Assembly: GCA_018398805.1 (NCBI GenBank)
Contig: JAGFBZ010000713.1
Coordinates: 124,001 to 188,000 of the forward strand
Length of the DNA stretch: 64,000 nucleotides
Source of the DNA: Hirundichthys speculiger
Lineage: Eukaryota > Chordata > Actinopteri > Beloniformes > Exocoetidae
Reading direction: 5' to 3'
In this document: one piece after another, positions 23,916 to 33,641 of the stretch
Numbering within the stretch: the first letter of the stretch is position 1
How the letters are laid out: every line of letters begins with the position of its first letter
Translations under genes and position numbers: made by a program
Notes under the pieces: model-generated
The model's database searches: none
What the model was told of the DNA's origin: nothing
The model's input: the letters and a program-made list of their open reading frames with translations, nothing else

Positions 23916-24866
23916 TCACTTTACATCCATGGAAGTCACTTTCCTGCTGTGGACCACAGCTGAGATCTTCTGCCTGACCTCCTTAATCTGCAGCCCGTAG
24001 ATGACGGCGTTCAGAGCGGGCAGTACAACGTGACCCATGACCGTCCCCACCTTCCGGTAGTCCGACATGTGAGGGAAGCGGTGCAGGATGACGATGACGA
24101 AGCCCGACACCAGCAGGATGGTGTAGACGAGCAGGTGGGTGGTGCAGGTCTGCAGCGCTTTGCTGTTCAGCGCCTTGTTTCTGCTGCTCAGACACACGGC
24201 AGCGATCCTCAGGTAGGTGACGGCGATGCTGCACATGGACGAGCCCAGCAGCAGCACCGTGTAGGCGAGGCCGTAGATGTTGTTGATCAGGACGCTCTCG
24301 CAGGACAGCTTGAACAAGGAGGCGTTGTCACAGAACGGGTTGGATATGACCCTCCTGCAGCGCGACAGGCGGACGCTGAGGCCCAACAGGACCGACACGA
24401 AGACCAGACAGAGGACCCAGGCCCACGCCGACAGCACCACCACCATCCTGCTGGTCATGATGATGGAGTACCGCAGCGGGCTGCAGATGGCCACGTAGCG
24501 GTCGTAGGCCATGATCATGAGCACCGTGTGAGAAACGCTGGCATGGAGGTGCACGCAGAAGGCCTGAGTGGCGCAGGCCACGTAGTGGATGTACCTCCCT
24601 GAGTCTGAAACCAGCAGGTCTCCAAGAACCTGAGGTACAACTATCGTGGCCCCGACAACATCGTTGATGCTCATGTTGCAGAGGAGCAGATACATGGGCT
24701 GGTGGAGGCTCCTGCTGTGAAGGATGACCACCACCAGGCCGAGGTTGCTCACCAGGATGAAGACGTAAACCAGGAGGAGGAGGATGAAGGCTGGGAGGAA
24801 GGACTGAGGAGTCACCTTCAAGGCCTCCAGGATCAGGATGTCTTTACTGAACGTCCAGTTGTCCAT
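23916..24866 (-). CDS. Odorant receptor, single coding exon, intact
   Basis: A complete 316-residue class A GPCR expected in the olfactory neuron membrane. Visible features: an N-terminal NWT sequon at residues 3-5, LHQPMYLLLCNMSIND at the end of TM2, AYDRYVAICSPLRY after TM3, FCDNASLFKLSC in the second extracellular loop, and KALQTCTTHLLVY at TM6. In TM7 the usual NPxxY reads NAVIY, a Pro to Ala change. The start at 24864-24866 is the only ATG that gives the family N-terminus. A splice acceptor immediately upstream is less clear than in the other copies. A 296-bp central tract is almost identical to the OR at 30275. The ligand is unknown. Confidence 0.93.
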   Translation of the reverse strand: MDNWTFSKDILILEALKVTPQSFLPAFILLLLVYVFILVSNLGLVVVILHSRSLHQPMYLLLCNMSINDVVGATIVVPQVLGDLLVSDSGRYIHYVACATQAFCVHLHASVSHTVLMIMAYDRYVAICSPLRYSIIMTSRMVVVLSAWAWVLCLVFVSVLLGLSVRLSRCRRVISNPFCDNASLFKLSCESVLINNIYGLAYTVLLLGSSMCSIAVTYLRIAAVCLSSRNKALNSKALQTCTTHLLVYTILLVSGFVIVILHRFPHMSDYRKVGTVMGHVVLPALNAVIYGLQIKEVRQKISAVVHSRKVTSMDVK

Positions 24867-24899
24867 TCCTCCTCCGTCACAAAAACAATACGTTTAAGT

Positions 24900-25544
24900 A
24901 GACTTTTACTTTTACCGACTGTCAGTGAGGAAAAATACGACACAAACCTGAGGAGCTGCTCTTCCTTATTTGTCAGGAGTGATCTAACGGGCATCACTGT
25001 ATATAAAAAATCACTGTCATTTAAACAGGCTCAATATTCAAGCACACATTTCAGAGATCAAATTTAGTTGAGAAAAAAAAAATCCACGAGAAGCTTTTAA
25101 AATATCCACAAAGTCAGCAGTTTAAATTTGCAGTCAATTCCCCAAATGAAAGAACCCTAAAATAGATAAACTAAATCTGTCTATAATCTGAGCAGATTGG
25201 TGCACAAATTTTAGAAATTCAGTTATGTGTATAAAGAACTTCAGCAGAGGCTTTAAAAGTCCAAAAAAGTTCACAGCTGTTTTCTCAAATGAAGGCAGAC
25301 ACAAAGACGCATCTGTAAATGTGAAATTCTCAGTCCCGACTGCAGAAATCAAACATGTTTTCCAACAGCTGCAGTAAAAACACACATCTGCTCTGCAACT
25401 CCGACAGCCTCCATCTCCCAACGAGAGCCAAACCACGGACACTTTTATCATCGACTCTGAGCTGCAGCAAGTCAGCTGCTGCTTAGGAACCGCTGCTGCT
25501 CCATACCTGGCAACAGCATCCATCTCCAAAATCAAATAATGAAT
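24900..25544. other. Upstream region of the OR at 23916, no gene seen
   Basis: This is the likely 5' side of the minus-strand OR, where a non-coding first exon and promoter might lie. A short open frame at 25134-25535 (minus, 133 codons) has no recognisable motif. I could not locate a promoter. Confidence 0.4.
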
Positions 25545-25582
25545 AAAAAAAAAAGATTTTAATCTGTGCTCACGCTCAAGTA

Positions 25583-25668
<86 letters not shown>

Positions 25669-26340
25669 ATTTAGACCTTTAACCTCCTTTTCCAATGAGA
25701 CTTATTGTTTTTAGGGATAGGGTTAACCTAACCCTATCCTGGTCAAAGATGACATCCTTAATTTAAAATGAGTAAATTTCTGAAACTACAAGGTTCCTTT
25801 AACTAACCATATCAAAATAAAGATAACACATCTGATTTAAGCAAAGGGCCAAAAGTATATATGTATATTAGGCTGGGCAATGATTAAAATTTTAATCGCA
25901 TGATTTCCCTGATTAATCACGATTAATCACATTGTATATATAAAATTGAATGATGAATTCAAAAGCAGTGTAACGTTCACTTTTATTTAAATGTTCTGCT
26001 GCCATATGAACTAAAGTGCCATAAAATTTGTTGTTCAAACACTTTTAACTTCAGCACTTGTCAGTAACACATATTTAGTGTAAATCTCATCTTAAAAATG
26101 TCAAATAAAATAAATCTTATTGCCACTGCCGGGGCATTAATGTCATCCTGATTTTATGAAAAATAAAAAAAAAATCTACCAACAAAATCCTGAGCCACAA
26201 TCAGAACATTAAAACAGGTAATTTACTTGTCAGTTGTTACAAATAACCTTGTTTCTGTTGAATCCTCCGTCTGGAAGAACTTTAAAATGAAAATGTCCAT
26301 GTTACAGTTTTGTAACTTTACTGCTCTACATGTTGGTTTT
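25545..26340 (-). repeat. Diverged repeat, inverted partner of 31640-32370
   Basis: Read in reverse complement, this segment follows the order of 31640-32370: the ttgttacaaataacc and agaactttaaaatgaaaatg blocks, the tcaaataaa block, a gattaatcacgatt core, and the agatttta-type end. Both copies contain an AT microsatellite. The copy ends abruptly where the tRNA-Met fragment begins, so a later insertion may have cut it. It may be an old transposon of the type with gattaatcgcgatt cores. Confidence 0.65.
25585..25671. repeat. (AT)n microsatellite
   Basis: Nearly pure alternating AT, interrupted only by tctat and taatat. Confidence 0.95.
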
Positions 26341-26347
26341 TACGAAC

Positions 26348-26397
26348 TCAGTCTCATAATCTGAAGGTCGTGAGTTCGTGCCTCAAACAGGGCACCA
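26348..26397 (+). pseudogene. 3' part of an elongator tRNA-Met, including CCA
   Basis: The 50 bases match the 3' part of vertebrate elongator tRNA-Met as I remember it: anticodon arm with CAT at 26355-26357, the variable loop and T arm (ggtcgtgagttcg), the acceptor strand and a genomic cca at 26395-26397. About four mismatches are seen. The 5' acceptor strand and D arm are absent, so it cannot fold as a tRNA. Nuclear tRNA genes do not encode CCA, so it came through a processed RNA. On the minus strand it sits exactly where a primer-binding site would follow the LTR end at 26401. Confidence 0.7.
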
Positions 26398-26400
26398 TTA

Positions 26401-28164
26401 TGTTGTGCAATAAGGCGTATAATGTGCTCGTTTAGTCATAAAGGGGTTATTACGAACTGTCTTGAGGGACAGCTGCTTATAACCAGAAGGGTATTAACAA
26501 AGTTGATAAAATGAAACGGGGCACCACCTGATAAATCAGGAAAAAGGACTAAACGGCACAATCAGTCTCAAAATGGCTGCTGTTCTATGCGTGCCAGCCT
26601 GTGACCAGGTGTGGCGCTATAGAGCAACAGGGAAGATGTGAGTCCGAGCACAGACCTTTTCAACCAGCAAATGTTACAAAACTGTGCAAAATAACCAAAC
26701 TTCTCTTATTAGAATATATCAGAATTTATTAACACAAGTATCAGAATGAACAAACACTTGAATCACAATCCTGATATCTACTAACTAGAAGATGACTAAA
26801 CTAACATAAGCAAAGGAAATATTCAATGGATGCCCGTGTAAACTTATATACACGTGTGCTGGAAACTATAGGTGTGTGTGTGCGTGTGTGTATGTGTGTG
26901 TGAGAGATGTCTAAGATGGCCGCCGAGATCACTTGCTCTCGTCCCTCGCCAAAATGGCCGCCGACTCGCGCGATAGGACGTCAAAAGATGGCGGGCGAGA
27001 TCACGTGGTGCTCTCGTCCCTCATCAAGATGGCCGCCGACTCGCGCGATAGGACGTCACAAAATGGCGGACGAGACCACGTGTAACTCCTCAGAAGATGT
27101 TAGTACGAGAAAGAAAGAAAAGGGCAGAATGAAGTCCACGGTGAAAGGTGATTCCTAGTCACCGCTGTCATCGCTCTGAGGATTTCCACACAGGTTGGGG
27201 AGCGCGGAGCGAACTCTGCACTCTCCTCCTGACTGTTGTCTGAAATCACAGCGCGACCAGCTGATGGCGAGGAAACACTGCGATCGCGTGGGTAAACACG
27301 TGCGGTGGATCGCCAGCGAGCTCAACCGTAAACAATGTCACAGTAAGCACAGAAATATTAACTAAGCTGAGTAATTCTGCGACTAGCAACTGCGACTCTG
27401 TCGTTCTCACAGATGCAGCGGTATGAAGCCGCTTCACCGAGCTGCTCTGGTTTTGAACTGAGAAACGGAGAGCGGGGTTGCTGTTCGCAATGATAAAACA
27501 TATGAACTACGGCAGGACCGATGGTCCGGTTCTAAACATATGCAAAGCACAAGAAAACTGAATCGGCAAACAACTAAACTAAGCTCTGCCCAGACACTAA
27601 AGCCTCTTACGTGGATCGCTCCAGAAGCGATCGGTGGCGTGTAGAGTCCGGGGGCGGGGGTTGATCAGGCTCCGATGGCGACAGCTGAGTTGATCAATTA
27701 CGCTCCGCGGATATGGTCGCAAGAGCGGCTCCTTTTCATGGTTCCCTCAACTTTCGTGGGGTGTACCGGTAGCCGTGTCACGACACAGTCGGGTCCTCTT
27801 ATGGAAACGCGTCTGGAGCCGTGCCTCTTTCGGCGCCGAAAAGTGCGCGGATCACTTCCATTGCTGGCCGAACGGGATGCGTTGACCGGTCTCTCCTTTT
27901 ACCGGTGGGTCGCTGGGGCGTTACTGGAAGGGCTTCGTGGCTGCTGGATGAGAGCTGTGGCCAGAAGGGGTGTCCCTGGGTCAGGTAGAGGAAAGTCCAG
28001 CCGTGGAGTCCAGGCGTAGGAAAAGGGAACAAGAGAGCGTGCTGATCGCGGTCACTGTATTTTAAGCGGCGGGTCTGCGATCCACCTTCGTTTTGGAACC
28101 CTGCTGTGAGTAGGTGTCCGCGGCCAGTGAGCAGCGGTGAAAGGGGGTGACATCACGTTTCACA
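26401..28164 (-). mobile_element. Candidate retroviral LTR with CpG-rich U3
   Basis: On the minus strand the region ends gcacaaca at 26401, three bases before the tRNA-Met-like primer site. A polyadenylation signal (aataaa) lies at 26725-26730 and a TATA box (tatataag) at 26843-26850. The spacing of about 115 bases between them is like that in the solo LTR at 29561. Upstream lies a duplicated enhancer-like block (26906-27085), followed by about 1 kb of CpG-rich sequence. The 28164 limit is only a guess based on a TGT start in a palindrome. If correct, the LTR is long, at 1.7 kb. Confidence 0.45.
26906..27085 (-). promoter_or_regulatory. Tandem enhancer-like repeats with YY1-, CRE- and E-box-like sites
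   Basis: A ~75-bp unit is present a little over twice. Each holds aagatggccgccg or aaaatggcggac (YY1-like), gcgcgataggacgtca (CRE-like gacgtca) and, in two copies, cacgtg (E-box). It lies 55-235 bp upstream of the TATA box on the minus strand, where U3 enhancers are expected. The site names rest on consensus matches only. Confidence 0.55.
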
Positions 28165-28178
28165 CCTAGGTGTGAAAC
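28157..28178. repeat. Perfect 22-bp palindrome
   Basis: Two abutting half-sites, gtttcacacct and its exact reverse complement, with no spacer. It may mark the LTR edge or be a protein-binding site. Neither is shown. Confidence 0.6.
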
Positions 28179-28284
28179 TGAAACCGCCAGGCATGCTGGG
28201 TGGTTGAGTTTTTAAAAGATTTCCTTTGTCCTTTGTCTCAGGAAAGCCATGCGGTCTCGGTGATCACATGTGTGGCCCAACACA

Positions 28285-29092
28285 GTCCACAGATGGAACC
28301 AGTCCACAGATGGAGGAACCAGTCCACAGATGGAACCAGTCCACAGATGGAGGAATAGGTCCATAGATGGAGGAACCATCCCACAGATGGAGGAACCAGT
28401 CCACAGAAGGAGAAACCAGTCCACAGATGGAACCAGTCCACAGATGGAGGAACCAGTACTCAGATGGAGGAACCAGTCCACAGATGGAGGAACAAGTCCA
28501 CAGATGGAGGAACCAGTCCACAGATGGAGGAGCCACTCCTCAGATCGAAGAACCAGTCCACAGATGGAGAACCAGTCCACAGATGGAGGAACGAGTCCAC
28601 AGTTGAAGGAACCAGTCCACAGATGGAACCAGTCCACAGATGGAGAACCAGTCCACAGATGGAGGAACGAGTCCACAGTTGAAGGAACCAGTCCACAGAT
28701 GGAACCAGTCCACAGATGGAGAACCAGTCCACAGATGGAGGAACGAGTCCACAGTTGAAGGAACCAGTCCACAGATGGAACCAGTCCACAGATGGAGGAA
28801 CCACTCCTCAGATCGAAGAACCAGTCCACAGATGGAGGAACCAGTCCACAGATTGAACAAGTCCACAGATGGAGGAAAGAGTCCACAGATTGAACAAGTC
28901 CACAGATGGAGGAAAGAGTCCACAGACCGAGAAATGAGTCCACAAATGGAGGAACCAGTCCACAGACGGAGGAACAAGTCCACAGATGGAGGAACGAGTC
29001 CAAAGACGGAGGAACCAGTCGATAGATGTAGGAACCAGTCCACAGATGGAGGAACGAGTCCACAGACGGAGGAACAAATCCACAGATGGGTC
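28285..29092. repeat. 20-bp minisatellite
   Basis: The unit gtccacagatggaggaacca repeats about 40 times, mixed with 17-base variants that lack gga. The unit lengths are both 2 modulo 3, so the array stays open in several frames on both strands and creates false long ORFs (for example 28212-29192, minus, 326 codons). The strand is biased towards purines. Confidence 0.95.
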
Positions 29093-29556
29093 CTTGAACA
29101 GCTGCTGCTGGATGGGGCTCATCAACGGTCCAATTATCACAAACTCTTATTGCCCAATGTGACTTATGTTTATATATTTTTTTTCTCTTCATGACATATT
29201 ATGTATTTTTGTTGGACAACATCACATTCTTCAACCAGCATTTGTTGCAAGTCAGCCAGCATGGTTGAGTTGGACGGGACACCCCTGCAGATGTTTCTGG
29301 GGTTTACTCCAAATGATGATGCAACCTGATTTTGCAGAACACCATCTTGAAGTTCCCTATCGCAGATCACTCAAATATGATGTGGATTCCTGGAGCAGGT
29401 ACCAAGCAACCCATGTTCACCTGGGAGCACCAGAAGCTCAAAACTAGAGTCAATAGCCACGGCACAAAAAACGTTGTTTGGTATTGAGAGAGAAGATCTT
29501 TCAAATCTTTTATGGGTGCAACCCACATCCTCAGTTCTGCTGCTCATCCCACACAT
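29093..29556. other. Unassigned stretch between the minisatellite and a solo LTR
   Basis: Short open frames occur on both strands (29170-29370 and 29166-29447) but have no motif I can name. Confidence 0.4.
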
Positions 29557-29560
29557 GCAT

Positions 29561-30122
29561 TGTTGTGGAAAAAAATAAGATCCGATCTCGATGAGAAAAT
29601 CAGAATAGAATTTATTACAGAGAAAAAAGACAGACATACAGATACTTGTGCGCACAAGGAGAGCGACCAGCCACCACTCAGCAGAGTGCTGGCTGATGAC
29701 TCTGCAGATACAAAGATGAAGCTGATCTTTATACCAAGACAGCAAGGTGTTACAGGTTTGCATACAGAGTGTGGACACAGCAGGTGGTGGTGGAGGCAGA
29801 CAGTTGCCTTAGCCATTTGTCTTCAAACAGACTGATTGAGTTTAGGGATGTCATACAGAGGCATTTGTTTAAAACAGACTGATTGAGTTTAGCAATGTTA
29901 AACAATCCCTTGATCAAGAAGTTATTTAGTTGATGCTAATTGAATTTAGGAAGTCACAGCTGACCCCTGCTGTGTCTCCTAGATCAATGAGCCACAGCCG
30001 ACCCCCGTGCTTGCCTTTTGTCAGACATTTGGTCTCGTGTGACACAGACAAATCACTTTTAAACATATTGTTAGATGACAAAATTACAAGATGAAATAAA
30101 CCAAATAAAAATTTCCTCCACA
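29561..30122 (-). mobile_element. Solo LTR with 4-bp target duplication
   Basis: On the minus strand the 562-bp unit begins tgtggagg and ends ccacaaca. It is flanked by gcat at 29557-29560 and 30123-30126. Inside, in order, are a direct repeat of cagactgattgagttta (29829-29896), a TATA box (tataaaga, 29726-29733) and a polyadenylation signal (aataaa, 29611-29616). No internal retroviral sequence follows, so it is a solo LTR left by recombination between two LTRs. A 4-bp duplication is usual for gamma- and epsilon-type retroviruses. Confidence 0.75.
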
Positions 30123-30274
30123 GCATGTTCCTGACAAACAAGGCACCATTTAATAATAATCATAACCAGGCTTTCCAGCAGTAGATGTATTGGTAATAAG
30201 CAATGTTATGACAAAGAAATAATCTACCAAACACTAATTTATGTCCTTTGTACATACATATGAAATCAGTAAAG

Positions 30275-31213
30275 TTACTTCACATCTGTGTTCCTGGTAA
30301 AAATGATAAAAATTCTTTGTCTGACGGCTTTGATTTGCAGTCCGTAGATGATGGCGTTCATCGCAGGAGGGACCACGTGGAACATTATGGAGGCCAACTT
30401 CCTCTGGTCCGATAAGTTGGGGAACCGGTGCAGAGTGATGAGGATGATGCCCGACACGAACATGATGATGTACAAGGTGAGGTGGGTGGCGCAGGTCTGC
30501 AGCGCCCAGCCGTTCAGCGTCCTCCTCTGGCTGCTCAGACTCACCACGACGATCCTCAGGTAGGTGAGCGCCACGCTGCCGATGGACGAGCCCAGCAGCA
30601 GCACCGTGTAGGCGAGGCCGTAGATGTTGTTGATCAGGACGCTCTCGCAGGACAGCTTGAACAAGGAGGCGTTGTCACAGAACGGGTTGGATATGACCCT
30701 CCTGCAGCGCGACAGGCGGATGCTGAGGCCCAACAGGACCGACACGAAGACCAGACAGAGGACCCAGGCCCACGCCGACAGCACCACCACCATCCTGCTG
30801 GTCATGATGGTGGAGTACCGCAGCGGGCTGCAGATGGCCACGTAGCGGTCATAGGCCATGATCATGAGCACCGTGTGCACGGCGCTAGCGTGTAGGTGGC
30901 CACAGAAGGCCTGGACGACGCAGCTGATGTAGTGGATGTGGCGTTCTGAGATCGGAGTGAAGACGTCGCTGAGCAGGCGGGGGACGATGATGGTGGCGCC
31001 AAAGACGTCGTTGACGCTCATGTTGCAGAAGAGCAGGTACATGGGCTGGTGGAGGCTCCTCTCCATGACGATCAGGACCACCAGGCTGATGTTGGACACC
31101 ATGATGAAGATGTAGATGATGAGGAGGAGGATGAAGGCTGGAATGGAGGACTGAGGGGTGACCTTTAACCCCTCCAGCTGAAGAACGTCCAAATCAACAG
31201 TCTTGTTCCCCAT
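30275..31213 (-). CDS. Odorant receptor, single coding exon, intact
   Basis: A complete seven-transmembrane receptor. Upstream of the ATG at 31211-31213 is an acceptor-like ctctccag 13 bases away. The N-terminus reads MGNKTVDLD with an NKT sequon. A longer frame from 31258 runs through the acceptor and is less likely. Landmarks are LHQPMYLLFCNMSVND, AYDRYVAICSPLRY, FCDNASLFKLSC, ALQTCATHLTLY, and in TM7 NAIIY instead of NPxxY, as in the OR at 23916. The length from the internal start is 312 residues. The middle third is nearly identical to the 23916 gene while both ends differ. Confidence 0.92.
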   Translation of the reverse strand: MGNKTVDLDVLQLEGLKVTPQSSIPAFILLLIIYIFIMVSNISLVVLIVMERSLHQPMYLLFCNMSVNDVFGATIIVPRLLSDVFTPISERHIHYISCVVQAFCGHLHASAVHTVLMIMAYDRYVAICSPLRYSTIMTSRMVVVLSAWAWVLCLVFVSVLLGLSIRLSRCRRVISNPFCDNASLFKLSCESVLINNIYGLAYTVLLLGSSIGSVALTYLRIVVVSLSSQRRTLNGWALQTCATHLTLYIIMFVSGIILITLHRFPNLSDQRKLASIMFHVVPPAMNAIIYGLQIKAVRQRIFIIFTRNTDVK

Positions 31214-31370
31214 CCAGGAGAGGAACCTGGAGAGAACCGCCAACAGAGACCCTGTCAAAGATCTGCAGAGAGCTGGTCCAGTATGATGTCATATCTGAGC
31301 CTAAATCCCGAGTGATGATCTACTATCACAGTGTGTTCTGGAACCTTTCACAGCCACTTGCCCAACTCTA

Positions 31371-31390
31371 ATATATACATATATATATGT

Positions 31391-31474
<84 letters not shown>
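31371..31474. repeat. (AT)n microsatellite
   Basis: Long alternating AT run with one aaat interruption, directly beside the inverted repeat partner. Confidence 0.95.
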
Positions 31475-31478
<4 letters not shown>

Positions 31479-31486
31479 TAGAGTTG

Positions 31487-32375
31487 GGCAAGTTAACGGG
31501 TTATTATCTCATTAGCTTATAAATTTATTAACGCCGACATTTTTTTATCGCGCATTAAAGCATGTTGCTCACATGCTTTTATTTTGAAAAGTCTGTTTCT
31601 GCCTGCTGCAGAACTGGAAGAGAATTGACGAAAATACATGCAAAAAAGCTAAAACAGACATGTAGAGCAGTAAAGTTACAGAACTTTTACATGGACATTT
31701 TCATTTTAAAGTTCTCCCAGACGGAAGATTCAACAGAAACAAGGTTATTTGTAACAACTGACAAGTTGAACTCCCCGTTAAAAGTTTCTGCTGTTACCTC
31801 AGAAATTCATGTTTTAATGTTCTGATTGTGGCTCAGGATTTTGTTGGTAGACTTTTTTATTTTTCATATAAAACAGGATGATATTAACGTCCTGGCAGAG
31901 ACAATAAGCTTAATTTTATTTTACATTTTTTAACATGAGATTTACACTAAATATGTGTTACTGACAAGTGCTGATGTTAAAAGTGTTTGAACGACAAATG
32001 TTATGACACTTTAGTTCATATGGCAGCAGAACATTTAAATAAAAGTGACCTTTACACTACTTTTGAATTTATTATTTGATTTTACGTATACAAAGCGATT
32101 AATCATGATTAAAAATTTTAATCATTGCCGAGCCCTAATATATATACATATTTTTTTTTTTTGCCTCTGCTTTAATCAGATGTGTTATCTTTATTTTGAT
32201 ATGCTTAGTTAAAAACACCTTGTAGTTTCAGAGACTTGCTCATCATGTCATCTTTGAGCAGGAATCTAAAAACAATAGGCCTCATTGGAAAAGGAGGTTA
32301 AAGGTCTAAATCATATATATATGTTATATATTCCTACTTGTGGATGAGCACAGATTAAAATCTTTTTTGTATTAA
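31487..32375 (+). repeat. Transposon-like repeat, inverted partner of 25545-26340
   Basis: Starts near gagttgggcaagttaac and holds a gattaatcatgatt core followed by attgccgagcccta. It then runs into sequence that is the reverse complement of 25545-25870, ending at agattaaaatctttt. Total similarity is about 750 bp with many substitutions and indels. A DNA transposon origin is likely, but no duplication was identified. Confidence 0.6.
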
Positions 32376-33038
32376 AAAAACCTTTCAAATGTTGATCATT
32401 ATTTTGCTCAGAAGGTTGTTTCTTACTCAGGATTTAGGAACAGATATTAGGAACATGGAGCACAAGGTTAAAGGCAGAATCATGAATTAAACACTGAAAT
32501 GTTAAAGAATGTGGTCATCATCTCATCATATGACCCTCAACGGGCCCCAGTCCTCTTCACGCTTCAAACCATGAGCTGTGGTGTTTTAATGAAACAGCAG
32601 ACCGTCCAACAGAGTCTGGAAAACATCACGGAGAACGTTCTGATTGAGGAGGTCAAACAGACAACCTGAAACCCTGAAGGTTCTGATTCAGTCATCAGAT
32701 CAGCAGGATTCATGGATGAAGGAGACTTTTCACAAACATCATCTTTCACCAAGAAATACAAGAAAATCAGGAGCCTGGAAGCAGAACAGGAACAAGTTCC
32801 TGGTCAGTTCCAGATCAGTTTCAGTGTCTCATAAAGGAAGATCTGATGACTCTGGTGAACTGTGACTGAGCTCTCTGACCCAACCGGACCTGCTGTCAGC
32901 AGAAACCAACACAGCAGCTTCTTAACACCTGGACGCCTCTAAACTGAGCCACACTGAAACACCTGTGAACCCACGTTTGTTTCCACGGTTACAGAACCTT
33001 CTACAGGCTGGAAATGTAGTGGAGAAGACTGCTGCAGA
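32376..33038. other. Unassigned intergenic DNA
   Basis: Short frames only. No motif is recognised. Confidence 0.4.
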
Positions 33039-33130
33039 GACCCAAGGACCAGGACCAGGATCCAAGGACCAGGACCAGGATCCAAGGACCAGGACCAGGA
33101 TCCAAGGACCAGGACCAGGATCCAAGGGCC
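33039..33130. repeat. 20-bp tandem repeat, about 4.5 copies
   Basis: The unit is ccaaggaccaggaccaggat. The copies are nearly identical, so the array is recent or homogenised. Confidence 0.95.
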
Positions 33131-33641
33131 AGTCACTGACTGTCACTGCAGAAACATCTGTTTCTGCTGGTCAGCTGCCTCCAGATCATCCGTAGATGTC
33201 TGAGTAAAAGTCTGCTCAGTCCACATGTCCAGGTCTCCTCAGGTCGTCTTTGTCCTGCTTCCGTCCAGCAGCTCGTAGAAACTCAGTCACTGCAGGATGG
33301 TGACGCTCAGAAAAACTACTGCACCTGTTCAGGTGGCTTTAAGGATTAAACGTGACCATACTGAGCCTGTGTTTCTGCTTTTACTGAGCATCAGTTCACC
33401 TGCTGCAAAGTCTCAGTTTACAGAGAAAGAAGAAAACAGTTCAGGAACGTTAGAGAGGACATTTTCTTCCTGAACAGACCAGCTGCAGTTACAGGTTTGG
33501 ATTTTCCTCCCATGTTGTCAGTGTTTGAAACGAGGACGTCGCTGGCGTCCTGAACACCTGGGAGAACGTGGACGAGCCCACAGCACCGTCACACAGCTGC
33601 AGCATCTACATTTAACAGCTCCTCCACCCCCCCCCACACCT

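Noticed and set aside
24030..24602. 190-codon plus-strand frame
   Set aside because: It is the antisense of the OR at 23916-24866, an effect of its GC-rich codons.
26348..26397. Functional tRNA-Met gene
   Set aside because: The 5' acceptor strand and D arm are missing and the CCA end is encoded in the DNA.
28285..29092. CRISPR array
   Set aside because: The units abut without unique spacers and the context is a vertebrate genome.
28212..29192. 326-codon open frame on the minus strand
   Set aside because: It is produced by the 20-bp minisatellite, whose units keep all frames open.
30428..30895. 155-codon plus-strand frame
   Set aside because: It is antisense to the OR at 30275-31213, and the same antisense text appears at 24030.
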